Source of the DNA: Artemia franciscana
Taxonomy: Eukaryota; Arthropoda; Branchiopoda; Anostraca; Artemiidae
NCBI RefSeq assembly: GCF_032884065.1
Contig: NC_088867.1
Coordinates: 31,450,593-31,514,592 of the forward strand
DNA length: 64,000 nt
Direction: 5' to 3'
This document shows, one piece after another, positions 1-11,632 of the stretch. The position numbers and the translations under genes are program-made. Numbering within the stretch: position 1 is the first letter of the stretch; each line of letters starts with the position of its first letter. The notes beneath the pieces were generated by a model, which worked only from the letters and a program-made list of their open reading frames with translations, was not told where the DNA came from and did not search any database.

Positions 1-511
1 GAATAGAGACGCTCGTTCTGGAGTTACTTGGTTGTTTTATATTTGTTTTTTCATAGGCATATATTTTGGGCTGATACCTAGCACGGGGATACCATAGGGA
101 ATTTATAGTAGGCATGCCACTTGCCTGGGTAGGGAATTTAAAGTGCCAAAACCCTATAGGCAAGTGTGTATTCTCCTGATGAGCCCTTTTGTTGGGTTGT
201 CGCCTCTGAATTCTTTGTCTTTTTTATTGTTTTCAATATTTGGTAAATGACGACTTATACTTACTTACGACACAACCGTCTGTCCATGGATTATTCTTTA
301 TGGTTGATTGTGTATGGCTATCCTGTTTGACCTATGTAATGGGATGGATGAGTAGGGTTAAGGTCTCATTCAAGTACTAATCTATATTAATTACTAAAGT
401 AGGAAAACAGTCTTCCTTTCTACTTCTGTTTTTCTTTTTTGTTTTTATGTTTTTTTTATGCTGTATGTTTATTTATGGGTTTGTGCTGTTGCATTGGTGA
501 TTTCTTTTTAT

Positions 512-2385
512 GGCACTTGGTATTAACCAAGTGACATATAGCAGTCGCCAATTCTGTCGGTCTGTCTGTCGGTCTGTCGGTCTGTCTGTCGGTCTGTCGG
601 TCCCGGTTTTGCTACTTTAGGCACTTCCAGGTAAGCTAGGACGATGAAATTTGGCAAGCGTATCAGGGACCGGACCAGATTAAATTAGAAATAGTCGTTT
701 TCCCGATTTGACCATCTGGGGGGGAGTGGGGGCCCGGTTAATTCGCAAAAAATAGAAAAAATGAAGTATTTTTAACTTATCAGCGGGTATTTGGATCTTA
801 ATGAAATTTGATGTTTGGAATGATATTGTGTCTTAGAGCTCTTATTTTTAATCCCGACCGGATCTGATGACATTGGGGGGAGTTGGAGGGGGAAAACCTA
901 AAGTCCCGGTTTTGCTACTTTAGGCACTTCCAGGTAAGCTAGGACGATGAACTTTGGCAAGCGTATCAGAGACCGGACCAGATTAAATTAGAAATAGTCG
1001 TTTTCCCGATTTGACCATCTGGGGGGGGGGAAGGGGCCGGTTAATTCGGAAAAATAGAAAAAATGAAGTATTTTTAACTTATGAGCGGGTGATTGGATCT
1101 TAATGAAATTTGATGTTTGGAATGATATTGTGTCTCAGAGCTCTTATTTTAAATCCCGACTGGGTCTGATGACATTGGGGGGAGTTGGAGGGGGGGAACC
1201 TAAAATCTTGGAAAACACTTAGAGTAGAGGGATCGGGATGAAACTTGATGGGAAAAATAAGCGCAAGTCCCAGATACATGATTGACATAATCGGAACTTA
1301 TTTGCTCTCTTTGGGGTAGTTGGGAGGGGGGGAGTAAGTCTTAAAAATTAGAAAAATGAGGTATTTTCAACTTACGAACGGGTGATCGGATCTCAATGAA
1401 ATTTGATGTTTAGAAGGATATCGTGTCTTAGAGCTCTTATTTTAAATCCCGACCGGATCTGGTGATGGGGGCGGGGAGTTGGGAGGTGGAAACCTAAAAC
1501 TTGGAAAACACTTAGAGTGGAGGGATCGGGATGAAACATGGTGGGAAAAATAAACACAAGTCCTAGATAGATGATTGACATAAACGGAACGGATCCGCTC
1601 TCTTTTGGGTAGTTGGGGGGGGGGGGTTAATTCTGAAAAATTAGAAAAAATGAGGTATTTTTAACTTACGAATGGGTGATTGGATCTCCATGAAATTTGA
1701 TTTTTAGAAGGATATCGTGGCTCAAAGCTCTTATTTTAAATCCTGACCGGATCTGGTGACATTGGGGGAAGTTTGGGGTGGGGAGACCTAAAATGATGGG
1801 AAACCCTTAGATTGGAAGGATTGGGATGAAACTTGGTTGGAAAAATAAGCAAAAGTCTTGCATACGTAATTTACATAATTGGAACGGATCCGCTCAATTG
1901 CGGGGGGGGGGGTAATTCTGAAAAATAAGAAAAATAACGTATTTTTAACTTACGAAGGAGTGATCGGATCTTCATGAAACTTCATATTTAGAAGGACCTC
2001 GTAACTCTGATATCTTATTTTAAATCTCAACCGGATCAAACGTAATTAGGGGGGGGGGCAGTTGGGGGGACCGGAAATCTTAGAAAATACTTAGAGCGGT
2101 GAGATCAGGATGAAACTGGATGGGAAGAATAGAAACCTGTCTAAGATACGTGACTGACATAACTGGACCGGATCTGCTCTCTTTGGTGGAATTGGGAGGG
2201 GGGAGGTAATTTTGAAAATTGAGGTATTTGTAACTTACGAAAGGGTGACCAGATCTTAATGAAATTTGATATTTAGAAGGATCTTGTGCTATAAAGTTTA
2301 ACTTTAGGTTCTGACCTTCTCACAAGTGCCAAATGAGCTCTTGGCTCTTGGCTCTTCCGACCTCGTCCAAATGAGCTCTTGTTTC
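512..2385 (+). repeat. R1 repeat element, copy 1, with about 6 internal tandem units
   Basis: The left end has a hairpin (CACTTGGTATTAACCAAGTG, 514-533, 8-bp stem) followed by GACATATAGC and a TCTG/TCGG microsatellite (about 557-602). A segment around TTTGCTACTTTAGGCACTTC occurs twice (about 605-720 and 905-1020). Roughly 290-bp units then follow, marked by ATGAAATTTGAT-like sequence at about 801, 1103, 1396, 1690, 1974 and 2259 (spacing 302, 293, 294, 284, 285). Each unit carries G-runs. The right end has GAGCTCTTGGCTCTTCCGAC. The same layout recurs inverted at 38838-41548. Short open frames inside, such as 1100-1288 and 1393-1581 on the minus strand, are by-products of the repeat. It lies inside a BUD13 intron. 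Family identity is unknown. Confidence 0.85.
557..602. repeat. TCTG/TCGG tetranucleotide microsatellite
   Basis: Imperfect alternation of GTCT and GTCG units just inside the hairpin end of R1 copy 1. The complementary ACAG/CCGA tract sits in the matching place in copy 2 (about 41458-41513), so it belongs to the element and is not a random insertion. Confidence 0.9.
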
Positions 2386-3036
2386 ATTATGTAAACACTG
2401 GTCAAAGTTTGTAACTTGCAGCCCTTCCCATGTGGACTTTGGGGGAGCAAGTCGTCCCCAAAGACGTATTTATTAGGTTTATCGACTTTGCTGAATAAAA
2501 TGGCTATCTCAGAATTTTGATCCGGTGACTTTGGGAAAAATGAGCGTGGGAGGCGGCCTAGGTGCCCTCCAATTTTTGGTCACTTAAAAAGGGCACTAGA
2601 ATTTTTAATTTCCGTTGGAATGAGCCCTCTCGCGACATTCTAGGACCACTGGGCGATACAATCATCCCTGGAAAAAAATAAAATAAACACGCATCTGTGA
2701 TCTCTCTTCTGGGAAAAAATACAGAAATCCACATTTTCTTAGACGTGAGCTTGAAACTTCTACAGAAGGGTTCTTTGATATGCCGAATCTGATGGTGTGA
2801 TTTTCGTTAAGATTCTCTGACTCTTAGGGGGTGTTTCCCCCAATTATCTAAAATAAGGCAAATTTTTTCAGGTTCGTAACTTTTGATGGATAAGACTAAA
2901 CTTAAACATTTAAAATCAGCATTAAAATATAATTCTTTTGATGTAACTATTGGTATCAAAATTCTGTTTTTTTGTGTGTGTTTCGGTTACTATTGAGCCG
3001 GGTCGCTCCTTACTGCAGTTCGTTACCACGAACTGT
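2386..3036 (-). repeat. R3 composite repeat, truncated copy f
   Basis: Read on the minus strand, it starts at the hairpin CAGTTCGTTACCACGAACTG (3016-3035) with the adjoining GTCGCTCCTTACT, runs through the R3 leader and the R2-like core (about 2480-2640), and stops just after the TTACAAACTTTGACC segment. The foldback half of R3 is missing. It abuts the right end of R1 directly. The matching sequence at 59395-60064 shows the same order. Confidence 0.85.
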
Positions 3037-3595
3037 TTGATGACAAAAGATAACAAAAATGACTCCATGTAATTGAAACATACCAAAAATTAAAATCGAC
3101 TCGCGTTCAAAATCAAATTTGATAATGATTCTTACCACTGGATGGCCTTTATCTTCTTTGTAATCACGCTTTAGATTCCCAATTGCTTTAGTAAGTTCAG
3201 GTAGAATTTAAGCATTAAATCTTAATTCTGTGGAAAACATATTGGCAATTGAATTGATTTCGTAACTCATTCGTTGATTTTTGGGATTTGACATCTGTAG
3301 ATTAAGCGTAGTAATTTTGAAGCTTCTTCCTGGTTTATCGCACAAAATAGAGGGCGGGAAAGGGAAAGGGGTGATTGTCCGTGATAAAAATGCTAGCATA
3401 ATTTATGTTCTTTTATTGGGTTAGTTTCATAGCGTTTTTGAATCTTATTGCAAATGGCAGTCTCAGTGGTAATTCAACTTAAACGGATTTTTTCTCTCTA
3501 TTAAATTCACTAAAACTGTATCGAAGTCCAAAGTCTCAAGTAAAACACTATTTCATTCCAAAAAAAAAAAAAAACAATTTCTTTGTTTATTTCAG

Positions 3596-3771
3596 AATGA
3601 AGCAACAAGCAGAATTTTCCTCACATATGGAACAGATGTCGCACGAAATGTCAAAGCCTTTGGCGAGGTATGCAGGTGATGTTGATTTAGAAACGCACTT
3701 GAAAGAACAAATCTATGAAGAAGATCCAATGGCTGCTTATGTAAGCAAGAAAAAACAGAAAGGAAAACCTA
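3596..3771 (+). CDS. BUD13: BUD13 homologue, penultimate coding exon
   Basis: This exon encodes about 58 residues near the C-terminus of BUD13, a nuclear protein of the RES (retention and splicing) complex that acts in pre-mRNA splicing. The translation carries the family pattern MSKPLARYAGDVDLE, then KEQIYEEDPMA and a lysine-rich stretch. It opens after a T-rich tract ending in TTTATTTCAG (AG at 3594-3595) and closes at A|GTAAGT (donor from 3772). The first base completes a codon begun in an upstream exon, so the apparent ATG at 3597 is internal. The last base is codon position 1 and joins the next exon in frame as a Thr codon. Earlier exons, encoding most of the protein, are not seen in 1-3595 and must lie left of the window. 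Identification is from recalled family motifs. Confidence 0.9.
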
Positions 3772-5749
3772 GTAAGTCATATTGCTTAAGTGTTTAATCC
3801 GGCTGAGACGAGTGTTTAAATTAGAAAGAACTGGGAATTGTGAAACTGCAGGGAGTAATTTCTTCCCTTTTTACAATTTTGATCTTTGTTCATGTTATTT
3901 GAAGCTCATATTGCTCTGTTGTTTTGCGAACAGAGATTATCTGAAGCTCTGATCTTTGTTCTTTAAAGCTCATTCTGCACAGATGTAACTGCCAATCTTG
4001 GAGCTTCAAAACCAATTCTATTAGCATATGTGCACAAGGGTCCGAATCTCATATGGGTAAGGGTATCTGGGTTTTGCTGATGGGCGACATGGAGGAATAC
4101 CAAAGACCTTAGGGTTTCTTCTTCCGCAAGTTCTTTTTCCGTAATATACATTGAATCACAGAACTTTTGGAAATGCTTTCGTATCTTAATGTATAGGATT
4201 TATAAAAAATAGAAGGAAGGATGAAAATCATACAAAAAAACTATTTTAGAACCACTAAGGTATTTTGTTTGAAGTTCCAGTGAGTTATAACGTTCGGTAG
4301 CTAGTGAGTTTGACCATGCAGCAAATTTTAGATGTATCCTACCTGCTTAAAGGCCAATTGCGAAACAATTTAAAATAACTTATATCAAAGCAAAATTGAG
4401 GTAAGATGTTGGAAATGCTCTACTGTATGGTTTTGGAAGTAAATTCCTAGTGTTCTGAGTAGGTGAATTCCCATTGTTCAATGTTCTTCTCAAGAGAGGG
4501 AGAAGAAGCGATAGAAGCTCAGCTGGGTGTCATCAACTCAATAGCACTACATCTTCAGAGGACCTTGGAAGAATCCCGATGTTTTCCAGATGCTCTGATG
4601 GGAGTGTCAAAATGCTTTATTACGTGATTTTGAAATAAATTCTCAGTGCTGATATTTCTTTGGTCAGATATTATCATTGTTATGTTTGAATAATTTGCAA
4701 CTTAGAACCAATGAAAATTTTTACAGACCTATTAAGAACATATTTGGGGATCAATTCAGCTGTATTATGTGCCATGGCTTGCAAGAAAATAGCCATATTC
4801 TCTAGAGATTTAATTTTGGGCTCAATAGTACTAAGTGGAAAGACAATTCAACGTTTAATGTTTTTCTTTTAAAGGGGTTAGTACCTACAAACTTTCAGAC
4901 AGAGTATTCTTTTTACGAGTCCGCGCACAACTTACAAAGAATAATATGTATTTTTGTTTATCTTTTCGAAAATATAGGAAACATATTATATGGATTTCTA
5001 GAAACTTGATCTTATGAAAGTTAAAATTATACATCTCCACTTGATCCTGATTCATCTCTATTAGGTTGAAACGAACCTACAAGGTTTGTTTCGCCGTTTG
5101 AGACGTCGAAGCAAAACTTGGGCTTGGCTATTCGAGGCCTAAAAATATGTAATAACGAATTCAATCTTTTACATTTTTCTTTGAAGTTGAATTGTTTTTG
5201 TGATAAATTTCATGACAAGATCCCTAAAACGTAGGTCCTGAAACGTTCTCAGAAATGGTCGTAATAGTAGGACGTATTTTATGATAATTAGGCCTAATGT
5301 ATTTCTCCAAGAGATGAGATTATATATATACTTAAGATACTTCTCTTTATCACCCATTTTCCTTTTCATTGTCTCCTCTTTTACCAAGAATGCAATTACC
5401 CTTTTCCGCGTGTACCACTAGATGTAGTAGTAGTATCACTAGTGGTTGCCGTAGTATTTGCTGTAGAAGCAGTAGTAGTATTAGTACCAGCATGCCCAGA
5501 TTTTCAACATCCCAGGCCTATGTTAATTCAACATCCCTTTCAACTTGCCCTCAAAGTTTCAACTTAATACTCTAAGCCGTTCCTAAGATATTGCTTATAA
5601 GCTCTTTTGAAGAAAATGCATGCACATAATTTAGCTGATAATTTGCATACAACGGGTACAATAATTTGATTTAGTTTGAACTCACCCTAAACATTCCATG
5701 AAAGTCCTACCTTAATACCATTAGACTCAGTAGTAGTAAAATGTCTGTG

Positions 5750-5836
<87 letters not shown>

Positions 5837-5848
5837 GTTTTCTTATAG
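3772..5848 (+). other. BUD13: last BUD13 intron
   Basis: A phase-1 intron of 2,077 bp with GTAAGT donor and TATAG acceptor. It holds a stretch related to repeat family R4 (about 5395-5640, with TAG/GTA trinucleotide runs) and a long (AT)n tract ending 13 bases before the exon. I see no other coding exon in it; the 62-codon minus-strand frame at 3963-4151 has no recognisable content. Confidence 0.8.
5753..5835. repeat. (AT)n microsatellite next to a splice acceptor
   Basis: About 41 uninterrupted AT repeats. The tract ends 13 bases before the first base of the last BUD13 exon, leaving only CGTTTTCTTATAG as polypyrimidine tract and acceptor. True length is uncertain because such tracts slip in sequencing and assembly. 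Confidence 0.95.
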
Positions 5849-6024
5849 CTCATCCGCAGTACAAGGGTCCTACTCCTCCACCCAATCGCTATTGTATAAT
5901 GCCAGGGTACAGATGGGACGGGGTAGACCGATCAAATGGATTTGAGAAAGAGTGGTTCCAATCACAAAATAGAAAGAAAGCCTTAGAAGAAGAAGCTTAC
6001 AGATGGCGTTCCGAAGATATGTGA
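5849..6024 (+). CDS. BUD13: BUD13 homologue, last coding exon with stop
   Basis: This exon encodes the most conserved part of BUD13: a [11 protein letters not shown] segment, then [19 protein letters not shown], a basic and acidic helix ([12 protein letters not shown]) and a terminal SEDM before TGA at 6022-6024. In the family this tail contacts RES and spliceosome partners. The acceptor is TTTTCTTATAG, with AG at 5847-5848. The first two bases complete the split codon from 3771. Together the two exons give 116 C-terminal residues with no stop or frameshift. Family members usually end in KWSVEDM; here the end reads RWRSEDM, a modest divergence. The gene is probably functional, because both exons are intact among otherwise decayed sequence. 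Confidence 0.93.
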
Positions 6025-6290
6025 AATAGTTTGTTGGATCGAATTGAAATTGTAAGCTATTCTTGTATATTAAATCTCTTTTTGTACCTTTGATACAATT
6101 CTTTTATGTATATACAAAAACAAGCTAACTTTTTACTTGTTGTAAAATAGGCAATTCCTAACTTGGTACTTGGTAAAGACTTTACAGCTACTGCTGCAGT
6201 TTAAATTGCACTGCGTTACATAATGAAATTACATAACTTAAAATGTGAATAAAATTTGAAGTATAAATAAAATCTCAAAAAGTTCAAAGA
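6025..6290 (+). promoter_or_regulatory. BUD13: BUD13 3' UTR with poly(A) signals
   Basis: The sequence after the BUD13 stop is AT-rich and contains canonical AATAAA hexamers at 6248-6253 and 6266-6271. A GT-rich stretch (TTTCTGTGTTTAGGGGG) follows from about 6294 and resembles a downstream cleavage element. Cleavage is therefore inferred at about 6275-6292. LINE sequence begins only at about 6418, so the transcript probably ends before it. Confidence 0.7.
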
Positions 6291-6417
6291 AAAGTTTCTG
6301 TGTTTAGGGGGAGGGTTGTTTTTATTTCATTATTATTAAAAACGGCATATGTTTTTTTTAATCCAGAGTTTATATTCCATGTGAATAATGAAAAATTAAA
6401 ATAGTATTCAAGTGTAT

Positions 6418-8130
6418 AATACTACTACTAACGACTCACTGAAGCACCAAACCGCTTGAGGCCAATACAGGTGTACACGCTCCTCTTTTAACGCTATCTA
6501 TTCAAAGCTTCACTCTTTACCCTTTCCCATTAAGTTTCAATTTCCTTAAATCTTTCATTATGACCTCTTCTCGTTCCATCCAGGGACGATCTGTTTTTCA
6601 TATAGCCCCAAATTGATGGCCAAAAAGGATAATTTTTGGCAATCTGTCCTGCTTCATTCGTAAAACGTGTCCTAGCCATCCCAAACTTTCTGTCTTTATA
6701 ACCCTAGAAATCGGGAGAGAATCACATCTCAAAACCATAATTGAGCACTGTCAGAACTACAACTTATGTAGCTACCCTTTTCCATGAAGCTCCAGTTTCC
6801 TTAAATTTGTCTTCATAAACTCCTCCCACTCCATTTGGGGATGGTTTGCTTTTTGTATGGCCGAATTTCTTCATAAAGCTTGCTGTTTGATATACGGTCA
6901 GTCAAACGAGCACCTAAAACTATCCTTAGACACTTCCGCTGGAAAACATTTAACAAATCTTCCTCAGCCTTTTAAATGTCTACGTTTCAGAACTATGCTT
7001 GACCATTGTCATTACTTTAGATTCCAATATCCTAATCGTATTTATCATACTTATCTTCCTGTTCTTGTGAAGTTTTTTAACTGTGAGAAAACGCCCCGCA
7101 CCTTGAATATTCTACTTTTTACATCTTTGTCGCATCCACCGTCTTTACCAATAATGCTACCCAGGTAAGTGAAGAGATCCACTTGATGGATTTATCGTTT
7201 ACACAACATCATTTCTTCACCTTTAATTATTCCTACTCTGAGCAACTCAGTTTTCCTCAAAACTAATTTTCAGATCTCTTCTTGCATCCTTAACTCTTAA
7301 AACTTAATGAACTATTAAATAAACTGAATTCTTAAAGCTTACTCTTAAAACCAAAAATTAATTTTTTTAACATTTTCGTTTAAGTTACTAAATCATCTGC
7401 ATAATCAAGGTGTAAAAGAGTTTACCTTACCATTTGACTCTATTTTCTCCCAAAGCTTTTGCCGGGCTCCCTAGCGCCAATCCCCTCAAAATTATCCATT
7501 TAAATGAGGGTGGGAGACATTCCCGCTTAACTCCCGATTCCGCAGTAAACCAGCTACTAACCTCACTTCCTACCTTAGTGGCAGCAATATTACTCCCATG
7601 CATAGCACTAATCATTTTAATCTACTTAACTTGAACACAGTGCAAGGACAGCAAATTCTATCAGCCAGAATTAAGTGCTTTTTCACAATGTTCCCATCTA
7701 AGACAAGTCAAGAGTGACAGCTTCCTCGCAGTTTCTTATTATGACTTACCTTATTTTATGCTGCATATTCCAGTTCCTTAGCAATTTTATCAGCCATCTT
7801 ATATTTCATTAATTCATATTTTAATGTATTCCCTAGTTTTCTTGGTTTCCTTTTATTTTCGTATAATCTGTTTCTCAGAAATATATAAACCCTTACTCTC
7901 TTTGGCTAGACTTAAAGCGTTTTCGTTTATATTTCTAGCTGCGTTTCTAACTTCATCGTTAAGAAACCTTCTGCTACTCGCAAACTATTTAATTTAGTAA
8001 AGCTAAAATACTCTCAGGTTTCGTATCCCACTGTTCTTGGAAATTTTCTCCCAAATTCTATTTTTGAAGTCTATCAACGTCATATCAGGAATTAAGTTAC
8101 CCTTCCTAAATTTCAGCTCTAAATTGACTA
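6418..8130 (-). mobile_element. degenerate LINE (RTE/jockey-like), copy 1
   Basis: This is a non-LTR retrotransposon relic on the minus strand. The section 6440-7640 aligns by eye, in order, with the LINE at 30170-31200: first the C-terminal region, then the TSAM...VSS...FKWII segment seen in the minus-strand frame 7427-7615. Upstream, about 7760-8130, a decayed reading resembles the linker before the RT (EVRNAARNINENALSLAK-like). Part of the RT between these is missing, so the copy is internally deleted. The 3' end is marked by an ACTACTACTA trinucleotide tail at 6421. Many stops and shifts show it is dead and older than the other copy. Confidence 0.75.
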
Positions 8131-8213
8131 TTGACACAAATGGATATTGTAGAGATTGAGACAAGCAGAGGTTGACACTAGTGTCTTTTATTGATCTTGC
8201 ACCTTTTACTGTT

Positions 8214-11200
8214 TATTATTATTATTATTTTCCCCAGGGGCACTTCATAGGAAGGTGTGTTCGTATAAACTTCGGAGGAGACTCATTCGATTAGGAATCG
8301 GAAGTTATAATGCCTTTTTTAAGAGTCAAAAGGGATCAGAGGGCAACTATCCTCCCCCACGCCCTTTTTTCCCAAATGTATCTGAAAAAAAATTATGAGA
8401 TAGCTATTTTGTTAAAAGTAGTTCAAAGATCAGATAACAAACACTCCGGTGTCGGCACAATCCTCCAGGACCCAGGGATAGGCGTTGTAAATTATGCCCT
8501 GGGGGCATATATAGTTCTTATAGAACGGATGCTAGTATAAACTTCAAAGAGGGTTTATTTGATTGAAAATTGAAAGTTCTAGTTCACTTTTTAAGAGTCA
8601 AAAGAGATCAAAGGGCAACTAGCCCCCCCTCACGCCCTTTTCCCCCAACCCCATCCAATACAGATTTTGAGATAACTATTTTGTTAAAAATAATTCAAAC
8701 ATTAGATAACAAAACTCCCGGGTCGAAACAGAACTAGCCGAGGGCTAGTTTTTAAGTTATGCCCCGGGGGCATATAAGGCTATTATGAAATCGTTGGTTT
8801 TATAAACTTCAGAGTTTGCTCATTTGATTGGGAATTGAAAGTTCTATTTGCCTTTTTATGAGTCAAAAGGAATCAGAGGGCATCTATCCCCCCTCCCCAC
8901 ACACACACACTCACACAAACCCTTGTTTCTCCAAATGCATCTGATAAAATTTTGAGATTGCCAGTTTGTATGAAATAGTCCAACGATCAGATAACAAAAG
9001 TTTAGAGGTCAGCACCCCCTCCCCAGAGCCCGAAAGAAAGGTTGTAGCTTATGCCCTCGGGGCACATAAAACTTATGAAAGAAGCTGTAGCATAAACCTC
9101 GGGGGGGGGGGGTGACTCAAATGTAGAAAGTTCGAAGATTTAAAGTTCTAATTCCCTTATTAGGAGTTAAAAGTGATCCTATGGCAACTAGCCCCCTTCC
9201 CAACCCTCTTTTCCCTAAATGCGTCTGAACGAATTCTTTTATAGCCATTTTGTTCGAAACAGGCCAAAGATCATATAACGAAACATCCAGGGATAACATA
9301 GCCCCCCCCAGAACCTGAAGGCAAGTGTTGAAATTTATGCCCCAGGGACATGTAAGGTTTTTATGGAATGTATGGTCATATAAAATTCGGAGGGGGCTCA
9401 GTCGATTGTGAATTGGAATTTATAGAGCCCTTTTTAAGAGTCAAGAGTGATTGAGAGAGTAACTAGCCCCCCCCCCAAGGACCTTTATTTCCCAAGTGTA
9501 TCCGGTCAAAATTTTTAAATAGCTATTTGTCCAAAATAGTTCACAGATCAAATAACAAAACTCAGGAGTCGACACAAACCCCCAGAGTCCGGGAGGAAGT
9601 GTTTTAAGTTATGCCCCAAGGGGAGACAGGATTTTATGTAAGGAGTGATCGCATAAACATCACAGGTGGCTCATTTTTATTTATTTATTAATACCAAATA
9701 CGGTAAGCTTTCAAGCTTGTCGCAAAACTTTTCGCAAAAATTCGCAAAAAATTTGTTGGAAATTGAAAGTTCTAGTTACCTTTTTAACAGTCAGCAAACG
9801 TGATCAGCAGGCATATACTCCTTCTTCACACCCTCTTTTCCCCCAATACATCCGATCAAAATTTCGAGATAGCCGTTTTGTTTGAAATAGTCCAATGATC
9901 GGGGTCAACATAATCCCCCGAAAACCCGGGGAAGGGTTGGAATTTTAATTCCAACCCTTTGGAAGTTCTAATTCCCTTTATAAGAGTCAAAAGTTATCCG
10001 ATTGTAAACAGCCCCCCTCCCCCCAACTCTAAGGCCATAAAGCTCCAATATTTTTTCCCAGAGGCACTTCATATGGAAGAGATGGTCGTATAAACTTCGG
10101 AGGGGTTCATTCAATTTGAAATCAGAAATTATAGTGCCCTTTTTAGCTGTCAAAAGTAATTGGAGGGCAACTAGCCCCTACGCCCTTTTTCCCAATAAAA
10201 TCCAATAATTTTTTTTAATGTTTCAAAGATCAGATAATAAAAATTCCGGGGTCGACAGAAACCCCAAGGGCCCAGGGGCAGGTGATGTAAGTTATTCCCA
10301 GGGGGCATATATGGGTCTTATGAAGGGACTGCTTGTATAAACTTCAAGAGGGGGCTCATTTGATTGAGGACTGTAGCTCACTTTTTAAGAGTAAAAAGAG
10401 ATCTGAGGTAAACTAGCCCCCCCCCCGATGCCCTATTTTCCCCAAACCCATCTGTTAAAAATTTTGAGATAGTTATTTTATTTAAAATAGTTCAATTATC
10501 AGATAACAAATCTCTGGGGTTGACACAACCCCCGAAGCCAAGTGGCAAGTGTTTTAAATTATGCCATGCGGGCATATAAGATTCTTATATAAGGAGTGGT
10601 CGTATATACTTCAGAGGTAGCTCATTTTATTGGAAATTTGAAGTTTCATTTACATTTTTAAAAGTCAAAAGTGATCGGAGGGCATCTATCCTCCCATACA
10701 CCCTATTTCTTTAACTATATCCGATCAATTTAAGATAGGTATTTTCTTTAAAATAGTCCAACGATCTGATAATAAAAACTTCGGCATCAAAATCCCCCCC
10801 CCCAAAAAAAAAAGAAATCAGGGGAACTAAGGGTTGTAACTTTTGTGCCGGGGCATATTAGATTCTATGGAAGAGGTGGTCATATAAGCTTCGGAGGGGA
10901 TTGTACTGATTAGAAATTCGAAGTTCTGGCTCCCTTTTTAAGAGTCAATCGCTTTTTAAACGATCCAATGGCAACTAGTCCCCCAACTACCATCCTTTTT
11001 TCCCCCAAATGCGTCCGATAAAACTTTTTATATAGCCATTTTGTTCAAACTAGACCAAAAATCATATAACAAAAATTCCAGGGATAACACAGCCCTTCCC
11101 CGAGATCCCAGGGGCAGGGGTTGTTTGCTATGCCCCTGGTGTATATAAGATTTTTATGGAAGGGGTGGTACTATAAACCTCGGGGGGGGGGGGTTATTCG

Positions 11201-11632
11201 ATTATAAATCAGAATTTATAGCGTTGTTTTTGAGTAAAAAGTGATTGTTGGGCAACTAGACTCACCCCACTGCAATGCATTTTTTCCCCAAATGCATCCA
11301 AACAAATTTCGAGGTAGCAATTTCGTTAAAAACAGTTTAAAGATAAACTATTTTGGAGTTTATCTTTTTTACAAAAACTCCGAAGATAACAAAAACTCCA
11401 GGGTTGACACAACCCCTCGGAGCTCGGGGGCTAGTGTTGTACGTTAAGCAACTGAGGCATATAAGGTTCTTATGTAAGAAGTGGTTGTAAAAACTTCAGA
11501 GATGGATCATTTGAATCGAGATTGAAAATTTTAGTTACAGTTTTAAGAGTCGAAAGTGAACGGAGTGCACCTACCCCCTCCACATACCTTCTTTTCCCCA
11601 AACGCATTTAACCAAAAAACTTTAGATAGCCA
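8214..11632 (+). repeat. R2 tandem array, about 13 decayed units
   Basis: Units of roughly 265-300 bp are marked by TTTTTAAGAGTCAAAAGTGA-like sequence at about 8316, 8588, 8853, 9155, 9432, 9780, 9975 (truncated), 10137, 10380, 10650, 10930, 11225 and 11540. Each unit has a C-rich GGGCAACTAGCCCCC segment, GAGATAGCCATTTTGTT, a GATCAGATAACAAAA segment, GTTATGCCCCGGGGGCATATAAGG and a GTATAAACTTCGGAGGGG segment. The array opens with a T-run and CCCCAGGGGCACTTCATA (8214-8247), a boundary also seen at about 10045 and 32180. Unit-to-unit divergence is high, so the array is old. I see no gene in it. Confidence 0.9.
8894..8920. repeat. CA-rich microsatellite
   Basis: A short run of CACACACACACACTCACACAA-type sequence embedded in one R2 unit. 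A similar short run occurs in the second R2 array at about 61597-61612. Confidence 0.7.

Noticed and set aside
1100..1581. Two minus-strand 62-codon frames with similar peptides (MSIMYLGLALIFP, MSIIYLGLVFIFP), also seen at 40834-41335
   Set aside because: They are the same stretch of the R1 tandem unit read in one frame; other units carry stops or shifts, so this is repeat sequence and not a gene family.
3597..3599. ATG at 3597 as a true start codon
   Set aside because: It follows a splice acceptor directly and the frame continues a conserved BUD13 segment, so it is an internal methionine.
6857..7168. 103-codon plus-strand frame as a gene
   Set aside because: It runs antisense to the decayed LINE whose C-terminal region is recognisable on the minus strand.
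8214..11632. CRISPR-like regular repeat spacing
   Set aside because: Units of 265-300 bp with diverged sequence in a eukaryotic genome; no short identical repeats or unique spacers.
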